This document shows, one piece after another, positions 8,693 to 15,751 of a stretch of DNA of 27,411 nt; position 1 is the stretch's first letter; the number at the start of each line of letters is the position of its first letter. The stretch comes from Acidobacteriota bacterium (lineage in GTDB: Bacteria > Acidobacteriota > Terriglobia > Terriglobales > Acidobacteriaceae). The notes beneath the pieces were generated by a model. It searched no databases, was not told the origin of the DNA, and worked only from the letters and a program-made list of their open reading frames with translations. Location: the NCBI GenBank assembly GCA_021810735.1, contig JAJZIF010000004.1, positions 1 to 27,411 on the forward strand, in the 5' to 3' direction. A program made the translations under genes and the position numbers.

Positions 8693-9565
8693 ATGGAGTC
8701 TTCTTCATCTCCTCAAGAGCCCTCCCGTGGACTGAGCCGTCGCCGATTCCTGAAGATTGCGGCAGCCGCGGGCGGCCTCGCGACGATTTATCCCATCGAG
8801 TTCAGCCGGCACTACCTGCAGGTGGAAAAGCACAGCATCCTGCTGCCAAGACTGCCGGATGAGTTTCGCGGAATGCAGATCGTGCAGATTTCCGATCTGC
8901 ATTTTGAGGAATTCGACGAGGCCTTCTTTCTGGAGCATGTGGTTCAGGTCGTCAACGGACTAAAGCCGGACATGGTGCTCTACACCGGCGACTTTGTGAG
9001 CTATGGACCGCTTCCGATTACATACGGACGCAGCCGCATCCAGCCGTGCGCCGAGATACTGTCTCGGACGGCCTGCCCGCTTCGCTTTGCCTCACTCGGC
9101 AATCATGACTACGTCGTGGGCTGGCAGCGGGTCAAGGATGGACTGGAGACACACGGCATTCCGACACTGGTGAACCAGGCGATCCCCCTCGAACGCGGCG
9201 GCAAACGGCTCTGGGTGGTCGGCCTGGGCAGCGCCAGCGCCATGGCCTCGCAGCCGGATAAGGCGATTCCCAAAAGCGTACTGCGCGACGGCGAGCCGAT
9301 GGTGGTGATGGCGCACGAGCCGGACATCCTGCCCCAGATCGCCTCCTACGGAGTGGACCTGATGCTTTCAGGCCACACGCACGGAGGCCAGATCCGGTTT
9401 CCGTTTGTGCCGCCGCTTTACCTGCCGAGGTTTGGCCGAATTTACGTCGAAGGGCTGTTCCGGCTGGGCAATACGCAGATGTATGTGAATCGAGGAATTG
9501 GCGCGGTGGGCATCCCGGTGCGGCTCAACTGCCGGCCGGAAATTACCCAGTTCACGCTGTTGTGA
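8693..9565 (+). CDS. Tat-exported calcineurin-like metallophosphoesterase (YaeI/YkuE type)
   Basis: A 290-residue binuclear-metal phosphoesterase. All the metal-binding blocks are present in order: ISDLHFEE (D-x-H), YTGDF (GD), LGNHDY (GNHD), MAHEPD (H) and SGHTHGGQ (GHTH). The N-terminus carries a textbook twin-arginine motif SRRRFLK at residues 15-21 followed by a hydrophobic stretch, so the enzyme is probably exported folded with its metals. Among characterised relatives, Bacillus YkuE is a Tat substrate. No AxA cleavage site is clear, so it may stay membrane-anchored. The natural substrate is unknown; a membrane or cell-wall phosphodiester is plausible. It appears monocistronic. The start is the ATG at 8693 preceded by an AGGATGGA stretch. 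Confidence 0.9.
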   Translation: MESSSSPQEPSRGLSRRRFLKIAAAAGGLATIYPIEFSRHYLQVEKHSILLPRLPDEFRGMQIVQISDLHFEEFDEAFFLEHVVQVVNGLKPDMVLYTGDFVSYGPLPITYGRSRIQPCAEILSRTACPLRFASLGNHDYVVGWQRVKDGLETHGIPTLVNQAIPLERGGKRLWVVGLGSASAMASQPDKAIPKSVLRDGEPMVVMAHEPDILPQIASYGVDLMLSGHTHGGQIRFPFVPPLYLPRFGRIYVEGLFRLGNTQMYVNRGIGAVGIPVRLNCRPEITQFTLL

Positions 9566-9587
9566 AGAACCGCTGCGCCGTGCATGC

Positions 9588-9620
9588 GGAAACACACCTC
9601 ATGGGCCCGGTCTGTATACT
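9588..9620 (+). promoter_or_regulatory. Candidate promoter ahead of the PpiD-like gene
   Basis: GGAAAC at 9588-9593, then 16 bases, then GTCTGT at 9610-9615, resembles the envelope-stress ECF promoter pattern (GGAAC, 16-17 bases, GTC). A sigma-70-like -10 hexamer TATACT overlaps at 9615-9620 but has no matching -35 box at 17 bases. It lies 85 to 117 bases ahead of the gene. The match is by eye and short, so it is tentative. Confidence 0.3.
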
Positions 9621-9704
9621 GAAGGTACGGGAAAACCTCGCCTGCGGCGCTGCTATGGCGCGTCCGCGCGAGGCTTCTGACAATTTAAGGGTCGCTAGCC
9701 ACAC

Positions 9705-11681
9705 ATGATTCGTTTTCTCCAGAAGGACAATCGGTTCGTCAAAGCCATCTTCATCATCATCATTTCGGTTGCCTGCATCACGATGGTGGTCACGCTCATC
9801 CCGGGCATCTTCAACAACCAGGCGTCAAACAGCGATGTGTACGCGACGATCGGTTACGGCGGCATCCTGGGACACTTCTTGCCGGCGACCGATACGATCA
9901 CGATGACCGATGTGCAGCAGCTCGCGGCGCGCGTCTTGCAAGAACAGGGCATGCCCGACGCCTATCTGCAGTTCATGATTCCGCAGGCCGGGCAGGGACT
10001 CATTCAGCAGCATCTGGAACTCGATGCCGCGCACAAGCTGGGCATCCATGCCACAAACAATGACGTGCGCCACTTTCTGCATACCGGCGTATGGGGACAG
10101 ATTCTGTTCCCCCACGGCAAATTCATCGGCGACCAGGCCTATGCGCAGCTGATTTCGCAGCAGTTCAATATGTCGCGCGCGCAGTTTGAAAACGAAATCA
10201 AGAAGCAGATTGAGGAGAACCGTCTGCGCAACCTGATCAGCGGCGCTGTGACGGTATCGCCCGAGGAAGTACAGGCGGCCTATACGACGCAGGCGACGAA
10301 GATCAACTTCCAGTATGCGGTGCTGGATTCCGATACGCTGCGGAAGACGATCAACCCGACAGATGCGCAGCTCCAGAAGTACTTTAAGGACAACGCCGGC
10401 CGCTATGCGCAGGCGATTCCAGAGACGCGGACGGTCCAGTACATCGCGTTCGACAACACGCAGGTTCCGGGCGGCGCGCCTAAAGTGACCGACGCGGAAA
10501 TTCAGCAGTATTACAACCAGAATCAGAGCCAGTACCAGGTGCCCGAAGAAGTGAAGGTCCGGCACATCCTGATTGCCGTCTCGCAGAGCGCGACACCGGC
10601 ACAGGTGGCGACGGCGAAAGCCAAGGCGCAGAAGATTCTCGATCAGCTCCGCAAGGACAACGGCAAGAACTTTGCGCAACTGGCCAAGAAATACTCTGAC
10701 GATCCGGGCAGCGCGTCGCAGGGCGGTGAGTTGGGCTGGATCAAGAGGGGTGTGACGGTGCCAGCCTTCCAGCATGTGGCGTTTTCGCAGCAGCCGGGGC
10801 AGATTTCCGGGCTGGTGCGGACGCAGTTCGGCTTCCACATCATTCAGACCGAGGCCAAGCAGGCCGCGCACCTGAAGCCGCTCTCCGACGTCAAGGCGGA
10901 GATTCTGTCCACGCTGACGCAGCAAGAGACGGCGCAGGCGGCGCAGGCGTACGCGCTGCAACTGGCCAAGCAGGCCGCCCAGGAAGGACTGGCCAAGACG
11001 GCAGCCGCGCATCAGCTCTCCGTGACCACGTCGAGCCCCTTCCAGCAGGGAGCAAACTTGCCGAATATGCAGGACAGCTCCAAGCTGGTGAGCGAAGCCT
11101 TCACCGCGAAGAAGGGCGCCAAACCTGAAATCGCCAGCACCGGCAATGGCTTCGCCGTCTTCCAGGTGACCAACATTGACCCGGCGCATGCTCCGACGTT
11201 TGCCTCATACAAGAGCCAGATTCTTTCTGACTATCGCAACGATCAGCTTCCCGGATTGCTCGCTGAAAAGACGAATGAACTGGCTGCCAAGGCGCATCAG
11301 TTGAACAGCCTGGCGCAGGCCGCCAAGCAGATGGGCGCGACTCTCATGACCAGCGGCCTGGTGGGCCGCACCGACCAGGTACCCGAAATCGGGGAGTTGG
11401 AGCAGGTGGCGCCTTCGCTCTTTACACTGACTCCAGGCCAGATGAGCAAGGGGATCAACACCGGCCGCAGCGGCGTCGTGGCCCAGATTACGCAGAAGCA
11501 GTTGCCGGACGCGGCGGAAATCCAGGCGCACTTTGAAGCAACGCGCCAGCAGCTGTTGAGCCAGGAGCGCGACCAGATGTTTGCCGTCTTCCTAACGAAT
11601 CTGGAACACCAGTACGAGAAGCAGGGCCGGATCCACATCAATCAGAACGCGGCGGCCATCCCGGTCGGAAGTCAGGGTTAG
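9705..11681 (+). CDS. Membrane-anchored peptidyl-prolyl isomerase / foldase, PpiD-SurA type
   Basis: A 658-residue periplasmic folding factor. Residues about 13-33 form a single transmembrane anchor (AIFIIIISVACITMVVTLIP) preceded by a short basic cytoplasmic tail, the PpiD arrangement. A SurA/PpiD N-terminal chaperone region follows to about residue 270. Residues about 285-385 are a parvulin rotamase domain, with VRHILIAV at its start, FAQLAKKYSDDPGSASQGGE and LGWIKRG in the middle, and TQFGFHIIQTE at its end. A second chaperone-like region continues to the C-terminus. It probably assists folding of secreted and outer-membrane proteins such as its envelope neighbours. The start at 9705 is the first ATG and gives the expected short tail. 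Its stop codon, TAG at 11679-11681, coincides with the first bases of the structured repeat described at 11679. Confidence 0.9.
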   Translation: MIRFLQKDNRFVKAIFIIIISVACITMVVTLIPGIFNNQASNSDVYATIGYGGILGHFLPATDTITMTDVQQLAARVLQEQGMPDAYLQFMIPQAGQGLIQQHLELDAAHKLGIHATNNDVRHFLHTGVWGQILFPHGKFIGDQAYAQLISQQFNMSRAQFENEIKKQIEENRLRNLISGAVTVSPEEVQAAYTTQATKINFQYAVLDSDTLRKTINPTDAQLQKYFKDNAGRYAQAIPETRTVQYIAFDNTQVPGGAPKVTDAEIQQYYNQNQSQYQVPEEVKVRHILIAVSQSATPAQVATAKAKAQKILDQLRKDNGKNFAQLAKKYSDDPGSASQGGELGWIKRGVTVPAFQHVAFSQQPGQISGLVRTQFGFHIIQTEAKQAAHLKPLSDVKAEILSTLTQQETAQAAQAYALQLAKQAAQEGLAKTAAAHQLSVTTSSPFQQGANLPNMQDSSKLVSEAFTAKKGAKPEIASTGNGFAVFQVTNIDPAHAPTFASYKSQILSDYRNDQLPGLLAEKTNELAAKAHQLNSLAQAAKQMGATLMTSGLVGRTDQVPEIGELEQVAPSLFTLTPGQMSKGINTGRSGVVAQITQKQLPDAAEIQAHFEATRQQLLSQERDQMFAVFLTNLEHQYEKQGRIHINQNAAAIPVGSQG

Positions 11682-11795
11682 GGCCTTTTCACTGAGGTGT
11701 AGGGGAGAAGAAGGAAGTGGGCGTGGACGTTCCATCAAAGAACGGCCACACCGGATCGATCCAAAACACCTCATAGCGTCTGTGAAAATGCGCTA
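11679..11795 (+). repeat. Structured dispersed repeat, copy 1
   Basis: About 93 bases (11679-11771) match 13887-13980 with roughly five substitutions and one single-base gap by eye, including a 44-base identical core (11720-11763). Internal structure: an outer inverted repeat TTTTCAC+TGAGGTGT (11686-11700) with ACACCTCA (11766-11773) and GTGAAAA (11782-11788). Inside it are a central hairpin (11723-11726 and 11728-11732 pairing with 11740-11744 and 11746-11749) and the palindrome GGATCGATCC (11753-11762). A small 3' hairpin follows (TAGCG 11774-11778 with CGCTA 11791-11795). There is no open frame. The repeat starts at the ppiD stop codon and ends 20 bases ahead of a terminator. It could be a MITE-like or REP-like element, or a transcribed structured RNA. 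Confidence 0.8.
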
Positions 11796-11814
11796 GAACT
11801 CTGATCAGCAATTG

Positions 11815-11846
11815 AAAAAGGCCTGTGCCCCGGCACGGGCCTTTTT
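11815..11846 (+). terminator. Rho-independent terminator between ppiD and malQ
   Basis: A-tract/T-tract hairpin: AAAAAGGCC at 11815-11823 pairs with GGCCTTTTT-side bases 11838-11846, continued by a T-G wobble and GTGCC/GGCAC, closing on a tight loop at 11829-11832. The flanking A and T runs make it potentially active in both directions. It lies 42 bases before malQ. Confidence 0.8.
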
Positions 11847-11888
11847 GCGGCTGCGCATCTATGCAACTATCAGAAGAGGTTTTTCATT

Positions 11889-13403
11889 ATGCCCTTTGCG
11901 CGATCCTCGGGAGTGTTGCTGCACATTTCCTCCCTGCCTTCGTATGGCGGCATCGGCGATCTCGGCCCTGCGGCCTACGAGTTTGCCGACTTTCTCGCCG
12001 AAGCCAAACAGCAGTGGTGGCAGGTGCTTCCGCTGGGCCCGACAGGCTTTGGCAACTCGCCGTATGCGGGGCTCTCGGCGTTCGCTGGCAATCCCCTGCT
12101 GATTTCACTCGAGTACCTTTCCGACTGGGGATGGATTGAGGGCGACGCCATCGCCGGGCTTCCCGGGCGCGCGGGCAACGTGGACTACGACGAAGTCACG
12201 GCGCGCAAGCTGCCCCTGCTTAAGTCTGCCGCGAAGCGCTTCCTGCAGAGTAGGCCACAAGAGCAGTGGGCGCGGTTTGAGGCCTTTCGCCAGGCCAATG
12301 CCGGCTGGCTGCCCGGCTGGGCGCTCTACAGCGTGCTGCGACGGAAATATGACAACTCCTGCTGGAATCAGTGGCCCGAGCCGCTGGCGCGCCGCGAGCC
12401 CGGAGCTCTGGCTCAGGCGCGTCACGAAATGGCCGAAGAGATCGCCGTGGCCGAAGCCATCCAGTTCGCCTTTGAGGAGCAGTGGACGGCGCTGCGGGCT
12501 TACTGCGCCGGGCGCGGAATTCAGTTCCTGGGCGACATCGCGATCTTCGTGAACTTCGACAGCGCCGATGTGTGGACGCATCCGGCGCTCTTCGAGCTGG
12601 ACGAGCGTCTGTCACCGGTGCGGGTCGCGGGCGTTCCGCCGGATTATTTTTCCGAAACCGGGCAGAGGTGGGGCAATCCCCTCTACCGGTGGGATGTGAT
12701 GGAAGCACGCGGCTTCCAGTGGTGGGTGGAGCGGGTACAGCGGGCGCGCGTTCTGTATGACGCGATCCGGCTGGATCACTTCCGGGGATTCGAGGCCTAC
12801 TGGGCGATTCCGGCAGAGGAAGAGACCGCGGTCAACGGCGAGTGGGTAAAGGCGCCGGGCGACGCGCTGTTTGCAGCGCTTCGCCGCGAGCTGGGCGAGT
12901 TGCCATTCATCGCCGAGGACCTGGGACTGATCACCCCCGAGGTGGATGCGCTGCGGGAGCGCTTCCAGTTGCCGGGGATGAAGGTGCTGCAGTTTGGTTT
13001 TGGCGGGCGCGGAGCGCACAACTACCTGCCTCACCGCTATGAGCGCAACGCCGTGGTCTACACGGGCACGCACGACAACGACACCACCCGCGGCTGGTGG
13101 GAGAACGGAGCAACGGCGGTCGAGAAAACCGCGGTCAAGGCCTACCTGCATCCCAGCGATCACGACGAGGTGTGGGCGCTGATGCGTGCGGCGGCCACAT
13201 CTGTGGCCGACATATGCCTCTTCCCCGCCCAGGATGTGCTGGATCTGGGCTCGGAGGCGCGCATGAATGTGCCGTCCCTGCCGAAGGGCAACTGGAGCTG
13301 GCGCTGCCCCGAGCACGCGTGGAAGACGCGGCTGGCGCACCGTCTCGCCGAGTTGACCGAAGTGACTGACCGCGACAGGGTGGAAGCACTGGATAGTCCG
13401 TAA
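11889..13403 (+). CDS. malQ: 4-alpha-glucanotransferase (amylomaltase, GH77)
   Basis: Transfers segments of alpha-1,4-glucan between acceptor sugars, in maltodextrin or glycogen metabolism in the cytoplasm. The 504-residue protein is the short bacterial form without N-terminal extension. Family landmarks run from SSGVLLHISSLPS at the N-terminus through GFGNSPYAGLSAFAGNP and DIAIFVNFDSADVW to GVPPDYFSETGQRWGNPLY. The catalytic residues of clan GH-H are visible: nucleophile Asp296 in RLDHFRGFEAYW, acid/base Glu343 in FIAEDLG, and transition-state stabiliser Asp396 in GTHDND. The start at 11889 has only a weak AGAGGT site upstream. No other glycogen gene is adjacent; the small lipoprotein follows after 63 bases. 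Confidence 0.96.
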   Translation: MPFARSSGVLLHISSLPSYGGIGDLGPAAYEFADFLAEAKQQWWQVLPLGPTGFGNSPYAGLSAFAGNPLLISLEYLSDWGWIEGDAIAGLPGRAGNVDYDEVTARKLPLLKSAAKRFLQSRPQEQWARFEAFRQANAGWLPGWALYSVLRRKYDNSCWNQWPEPLARREPGALAQARHEMAEEIAVAEAIQFAFEEQWTALRAYCAGRGIQFLGDIAIFVNFDSADVWTHPALFELDERLSPVRVAGVPPDYFSETGQRWGNPLYRWDVMEARGFQWWVERVQRARVLYDAIRLDHFRGFEAYWAIPAEEETAVNGEWVKAPGDALFAALRRELGELPFIAEDLGLITPEVDALRERFQLPGMKVLQFGFGGRGAHNYLPHRYERNAVVYTGTHDNDTTRGWWENGATAVEKTAVKAYLHPSDHDEVWALMRAAATSVADICLFPAQDVLDLGSEARMNVPSLPKGNWSWRCPEHAWKTRLAHRLAELTEVTDRDRVEALDSP

Positions 13404-13466
13404 TTCGCAGAATCGCTGCCCGTAGCCACTCTTTGGTGCCAGAATGATACCCGGGGAGGGTTTACC

Positions 13467-13889
13467 ATGCGTCTCCGGCGTGGATTAGCCTTTCTTGCTG
13501 CGCTATCAGCCATAGCCGCATTGCTCGGCGGCTGCGGCGGGAACAGTTCGATGACGAGCCGCGTGCTCAAAGCCATTACCGTGAGCCCTGTCACGGCGGA
13601 CGCGAGCAGTTCGGGCGGAACGGTGCAGTTCACCGCGACGGCGCACTGGAGCTCGGCTCCGCTGACGAGTACGCCCTTCTCCGCCAACTGGGTCGTGTGC
13701 CAGAACAACGCCACCACCAAGGATGTAACGGTTTCAGCCAACGGGCTGGCAACCTGCGGGAGCGGCGCCAAAGGCATCTACGACGTGAATGCATGGAGTT
13801 TTCCCATTGGGCAAGCCAGTTGCCTCGCCTTAACTGCCTGCGGCGGCGGGTGCACCATCGAGGGCTCGGCGCAGCTCACCTGCCCCTAG
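13467..13889 (+). CDS. Small Ig-like lipoprotein
   Basis: A 140-residue protein with a clear lipoprotein signal peptide: basic MRLRRG, a hydrophobic core, and lipobox LLGGC with the lipidated Cys at residue 23. The mature part begins GGNSSMTS and continues with a beta-rich segment (AITVSPVTADASSSGGTVQF, TATAHW) like bacterial Ig-like (Big) domains. Six further cysteines in the second half could form disulfides outside the cytoplasm. No enzyme motif is visible. GAGGG precedes the ATG at 13467. The stop codon TAG (13887-13889) is the first three bases of repeat copy 2, just as ppiD ends on copy 1, so the last residues may have been set by that element's presence. Function unknown. Confidence 0.75.
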   Translation: MRLRRGLAFLAALSAIAALLGGCGGNSSMTSRVLKAITVSPVTADASSSGGTVQFTATAHWSSAPLTSTPFSANWVVCQNNATTKDVTVSANGLATCGSGAKGIYDVNAWSFPIGQASCLALTACGGGCTIEGSAQLTCP

Positions 13890-14015
13890 GGCGTTTTCAC
13901 TGAAGGTGTAGGGAAGAAGAAGGAAGTTGGCGTGGACGTTCCATCAAAGAACGGCCACACCGGATCGATCCAGGACACCTTATAGACATCTCATAGCATC
14001 AGTGAAGATGCTCTA
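13887..14015 (+). repeat. Structured dispersed repeat, copy 2
   Basis: Second copy of the element at 11679, same orientation, 2.2 kb downstream. The identical 44-base core is 13929-13972. The outer arms are TTTTCAC (13894-13900) and AAGGTGT (13903-13909), with ACACCTT (13975-13981) opposite the latter. The central hairpin is 13932-13958 and the palindrome GGATCGATCC is 13962-13971. Relative to copy 1 it has ten extra bases (about 13981-13990) before the 3' hairpin, which here is AGCATC (13995-14000) with GATGCT (14007-14012). Both 3' hairpins remain paired although their sequence differs. Confidence 0.8.
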
Positions 14016-14257
14016 TGCGCTCGACCTCATCAGCACTCTTCCACCCGTGGATGTCACACCAAAATTGCTCCCGGAGGCCGGATTTTTGCGGCGTTTGCCT
14101 CAACCTGCGCGAAATCAGCCTGTTACAGGAAGCTCCCTCCGGATTGCACGGCAGCGCGCGAAGAAAATCGATTCCTGCACGGATTTCTGTTGCAGATTTG
14201 TGATCGCAATCGCCCGGTCTCTGTTATCCTCTCAGGTTTACCCCCTAGGAAGTAGAA
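13890..14257. other. Intergenic region between lipoprotein gene and rbfA
   Basis: 368 bases without a protein gene. The left third is repeat copy 2. The stretch 14020-14190 has no recognisable gene or strong structure, and the right end holds a candidate rbfA promoter at 14198-14227. A 191-codon frame crossing the region overlaps rbfA in another phase and looks spurious. Confidence 0.55.
14198..14227 (+). promoter_or_regulatory. Candidate sigma-70 promoter for rbfA-nrnA
   Basis: TTGTGA at 14198-14203 and TGTTAT at 14222-14227 with an 18-base spacer, 31 bases ahead of the rbfA start codon. Boxes are moderate matches. Confidence 0.35.
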
Positions 14258-14629
14258 ATGCAGGAGTCAAGAGGCAGGAAGCATCACCAGGATCGCGTAG
14301 CCGAGTCGCTGCGCGAGGAGATCAGCGCGATGATCGAGGGAGAGTTGAGCGATCCGCGCATCAGCTTTGCTTACGTAAGCCAGGTGATTCTCAATCCGGG
14401 TGGCAAGTCCGCGCAGGTATGGGTGGCCGTGGACGGCGGACCAAAAGCCGAGGAAGAGACCGTCGAGGGACTGATGGCGGCGCGCGGCTACATCCGGCAT
14501 GAATTGCAGGAGCGCACGGGCAAGCGGCATGTGCCGGATTTGAGCTTTCACGTGGATCGATCGGAGCGCATGAAGGCTCGGATTGACGAGTTGCTGGGCC
14601 GCTCGCAAAGGAGACGGAAGGACGCCTAG
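14258..14629 (+). CDS. rbfA: Ribosome-binding factor A
   Basis: A 123-residue KH-like protein that binds the 30S subunit and assists late 16S rRNA 5'-end maturation. Family features include the N-terminal basic stretch and RVAESLREEISAMIEGE, then the beta/helix core DPRISFAYVSQVILNPGGKS and AQVWVAVDG. The C-terminal section PDLSFHVDRSERMKARIDEL is close to the family's typical PxLxFxxDxSxxxxxxIxxLL pattern. Length is normal. The start ATG at 14258 follows AGGAAGTAG. nrnA begins 5 bases after its stop, a conserved pairing in many bacteria (infB-rbfA-nrnA-truB). infB is not in the window upstream, so the cluster is split here. Confidence 0.93.
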   Translation: MQESRGRKHHQDRVAESLREEISAMIEGELSDPRISFAYVSQVILNPGGKSAQVWVAVDGGPKAEEETVEGLMAARGYIRHELQERTGKRHVPDLSFHVDRSERMKARIDELLGRSQRRRKDA

Positions 14630-14634
14630 CAACG

Positions 14635-15672
14635 ATGTCTCTCGAAACCTTCTTTCATCCACCTTCGAAGTACGAGCCGGTCGCCACGGGACTCTACGGT
14701 GAGCGCGAGGGCCTGCAGGCCGTGCTGGCGGCAATCCGCGAGGGCAAACGCTTCCTGGTGAGCGCGCACGCGCGGCCGGACGGTGATGCCATTGGCTCCA
14801 TGCTGGCGATGGGCGGAATTCTGCACCAGATGGGCAAGGAAGCGGAGCTGGTCTCCTGTGACGGGCTGCCGCTCATCTATCACGGCCTTCCCTGCTCGCG
14901 GTCGATTGCCCGCCGGTCAGTGATTGAAGGCGACTACGACGCGGTCATCCTGCTGGAGTGCGACGGCATTCCACGCTCGCGGCTGCATGGGCTCGAAGGC
15001 CGGAAGCTCATCAACATTGACCACCATGTAAGCGGGCAGAAGTTCGCCGACGTGAACTGGATTGAGCCGGAAGCCTGCGCGGTCGCCGAGCTGGTCTACG
15101 ATCTGGCCCTGGAAGCGGGTGTGACGATCACCCCGGAGATGGCGACCTGCCTGTATGCCGCCGTGCTGACCGACACAGGTTCCTTCTGCTACGACGGAAC
15201 GGATTCCCACACCTTTGAGCTGGCGGCAAACCTGGTGCGGCACGGGGCGCAACCGGCGGCGATCGCCGAGCAGGTGTATTTCTCCAATCCAACCTCGAAG
15301 ATGATGCTGCTGGGCGCGGCGCTCACGAATCTACGCAGGGACGGCAAGCTGGCATGGCTCTCCGTGAGCCAGGACGACATGCTGCGGACACGCGCGGCCG
15401 AGGAAGACTGCGAAGGCGTGGTGAACTACGCCATTGGCATTGCAGGCGTCGAGACAGCCGTCTTTCTGCGCGAGTTGAAGGATCGCAGAGTGCGCCTCTC
15501 GCTCCGCAGTAAGGGGCGCGTGGACGTGGCGCGGCTCGCCGAGGAGTTTGGTGGCGGCGGGCATCCGCATGCAGCCGGCTGCACCCTCGAGGGGCCCATG
15601 CACATCGCGACCAACGTGATTCTCGAAAAGCTGCGTGCGATGCTCCGGGAGAGCATGTACGGACTGGGCTGA
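14635..15672 (+). CDS. nrnA: DHH/DHHA1 phosphoesterase, NrnA-type oligoribonuclease / pAp phosphatase
   Basis: A 345-residue cytoplasmic enzyme of the DHH family. NrnA proteins degrade very short RNA oligomers and hydrolyse 3'-phosphoadenosine 5'-phosphate. The DHH motifs are present: SAHARPDGDAIGS (metal ligands His and Asp), VILLECDGIPRS, the namesake NIDHHVSG, and AVLTDTGSF. The C-terminal DHHA1 domain carries the substrate-binding GGGGHPHAAGCTLEG. It starts 5 bases after rbfA and is surely co-transcribed with it. Dual activity is known for the family but is not provable from sequence here. Confidence 0.92.
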   Translation: MSLETFFHPPSKYEPVATGLYGEREGLQAVLAAIREGKRFLVSAHARPDGDAIGSMLAMGGILHQMGKEAELVSCDGLPLIYHGLPCSRSIARRSVIEGDYDAVILLECDGIPRSRLHGLEGRKLINIDHHVSGQKFADVNWIEPEACAVAELVYDLALEAGVTITPEMATCLYAAVLTDTGSFCYDGTDSHTFELAANLVRHGAQPAAIAEQVYFSNPTSKMMLLGAALTNLRRDGKLAWLSVSQDDMLRTRAAEEDCEGVVNYAIGIAGVETAVFLRELKDRRVRLSLRSKGRVDVARLAEEFGGGGHPHAAGCTLEGPMHIATNVILEKLRAMLRESMYGLG

Positions 15673-15696
15673 GCTGCACCCTGAAGGAGGCTGTCC

Positions 15697-15728
15697 TGGC
15701 GGCAAACGATTGAGCCGCTTTGCTGCCA
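15697..15728 (+). terminator. Hairpin after nrnA, possible terminator without T-tail
   Basis: Ten-base-pair stem (15697-15706 with 15719-15728, one G-T wobble) and a 12-base loop, just after nrnA and 24 bases before the next gene. It lacks a proper T-run, so it may slow or attenuate transcription rather than end it. Confidence 0.35.
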
Positions 15729-15751
15729 ATCTGTTAGCCTAAGTTGGGATC

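Noticed and set aside
9825..11189. 454-codon minus-strand frame opposite the PpiD-like gene
   Set aside because: Leu/Arg-rich shadow; the plus-strand parvulin domain is unambiguous.
11679..14015. Idea that the two direct repeats bound a composite transposon carrying malQ and the lipoprotein gene
   Set aside because: No transposase or target-site duplication is visible, malQ is an ordinary housekeeping gene, and each repeat is tied to a stop codon rather than to a mobile boundary.
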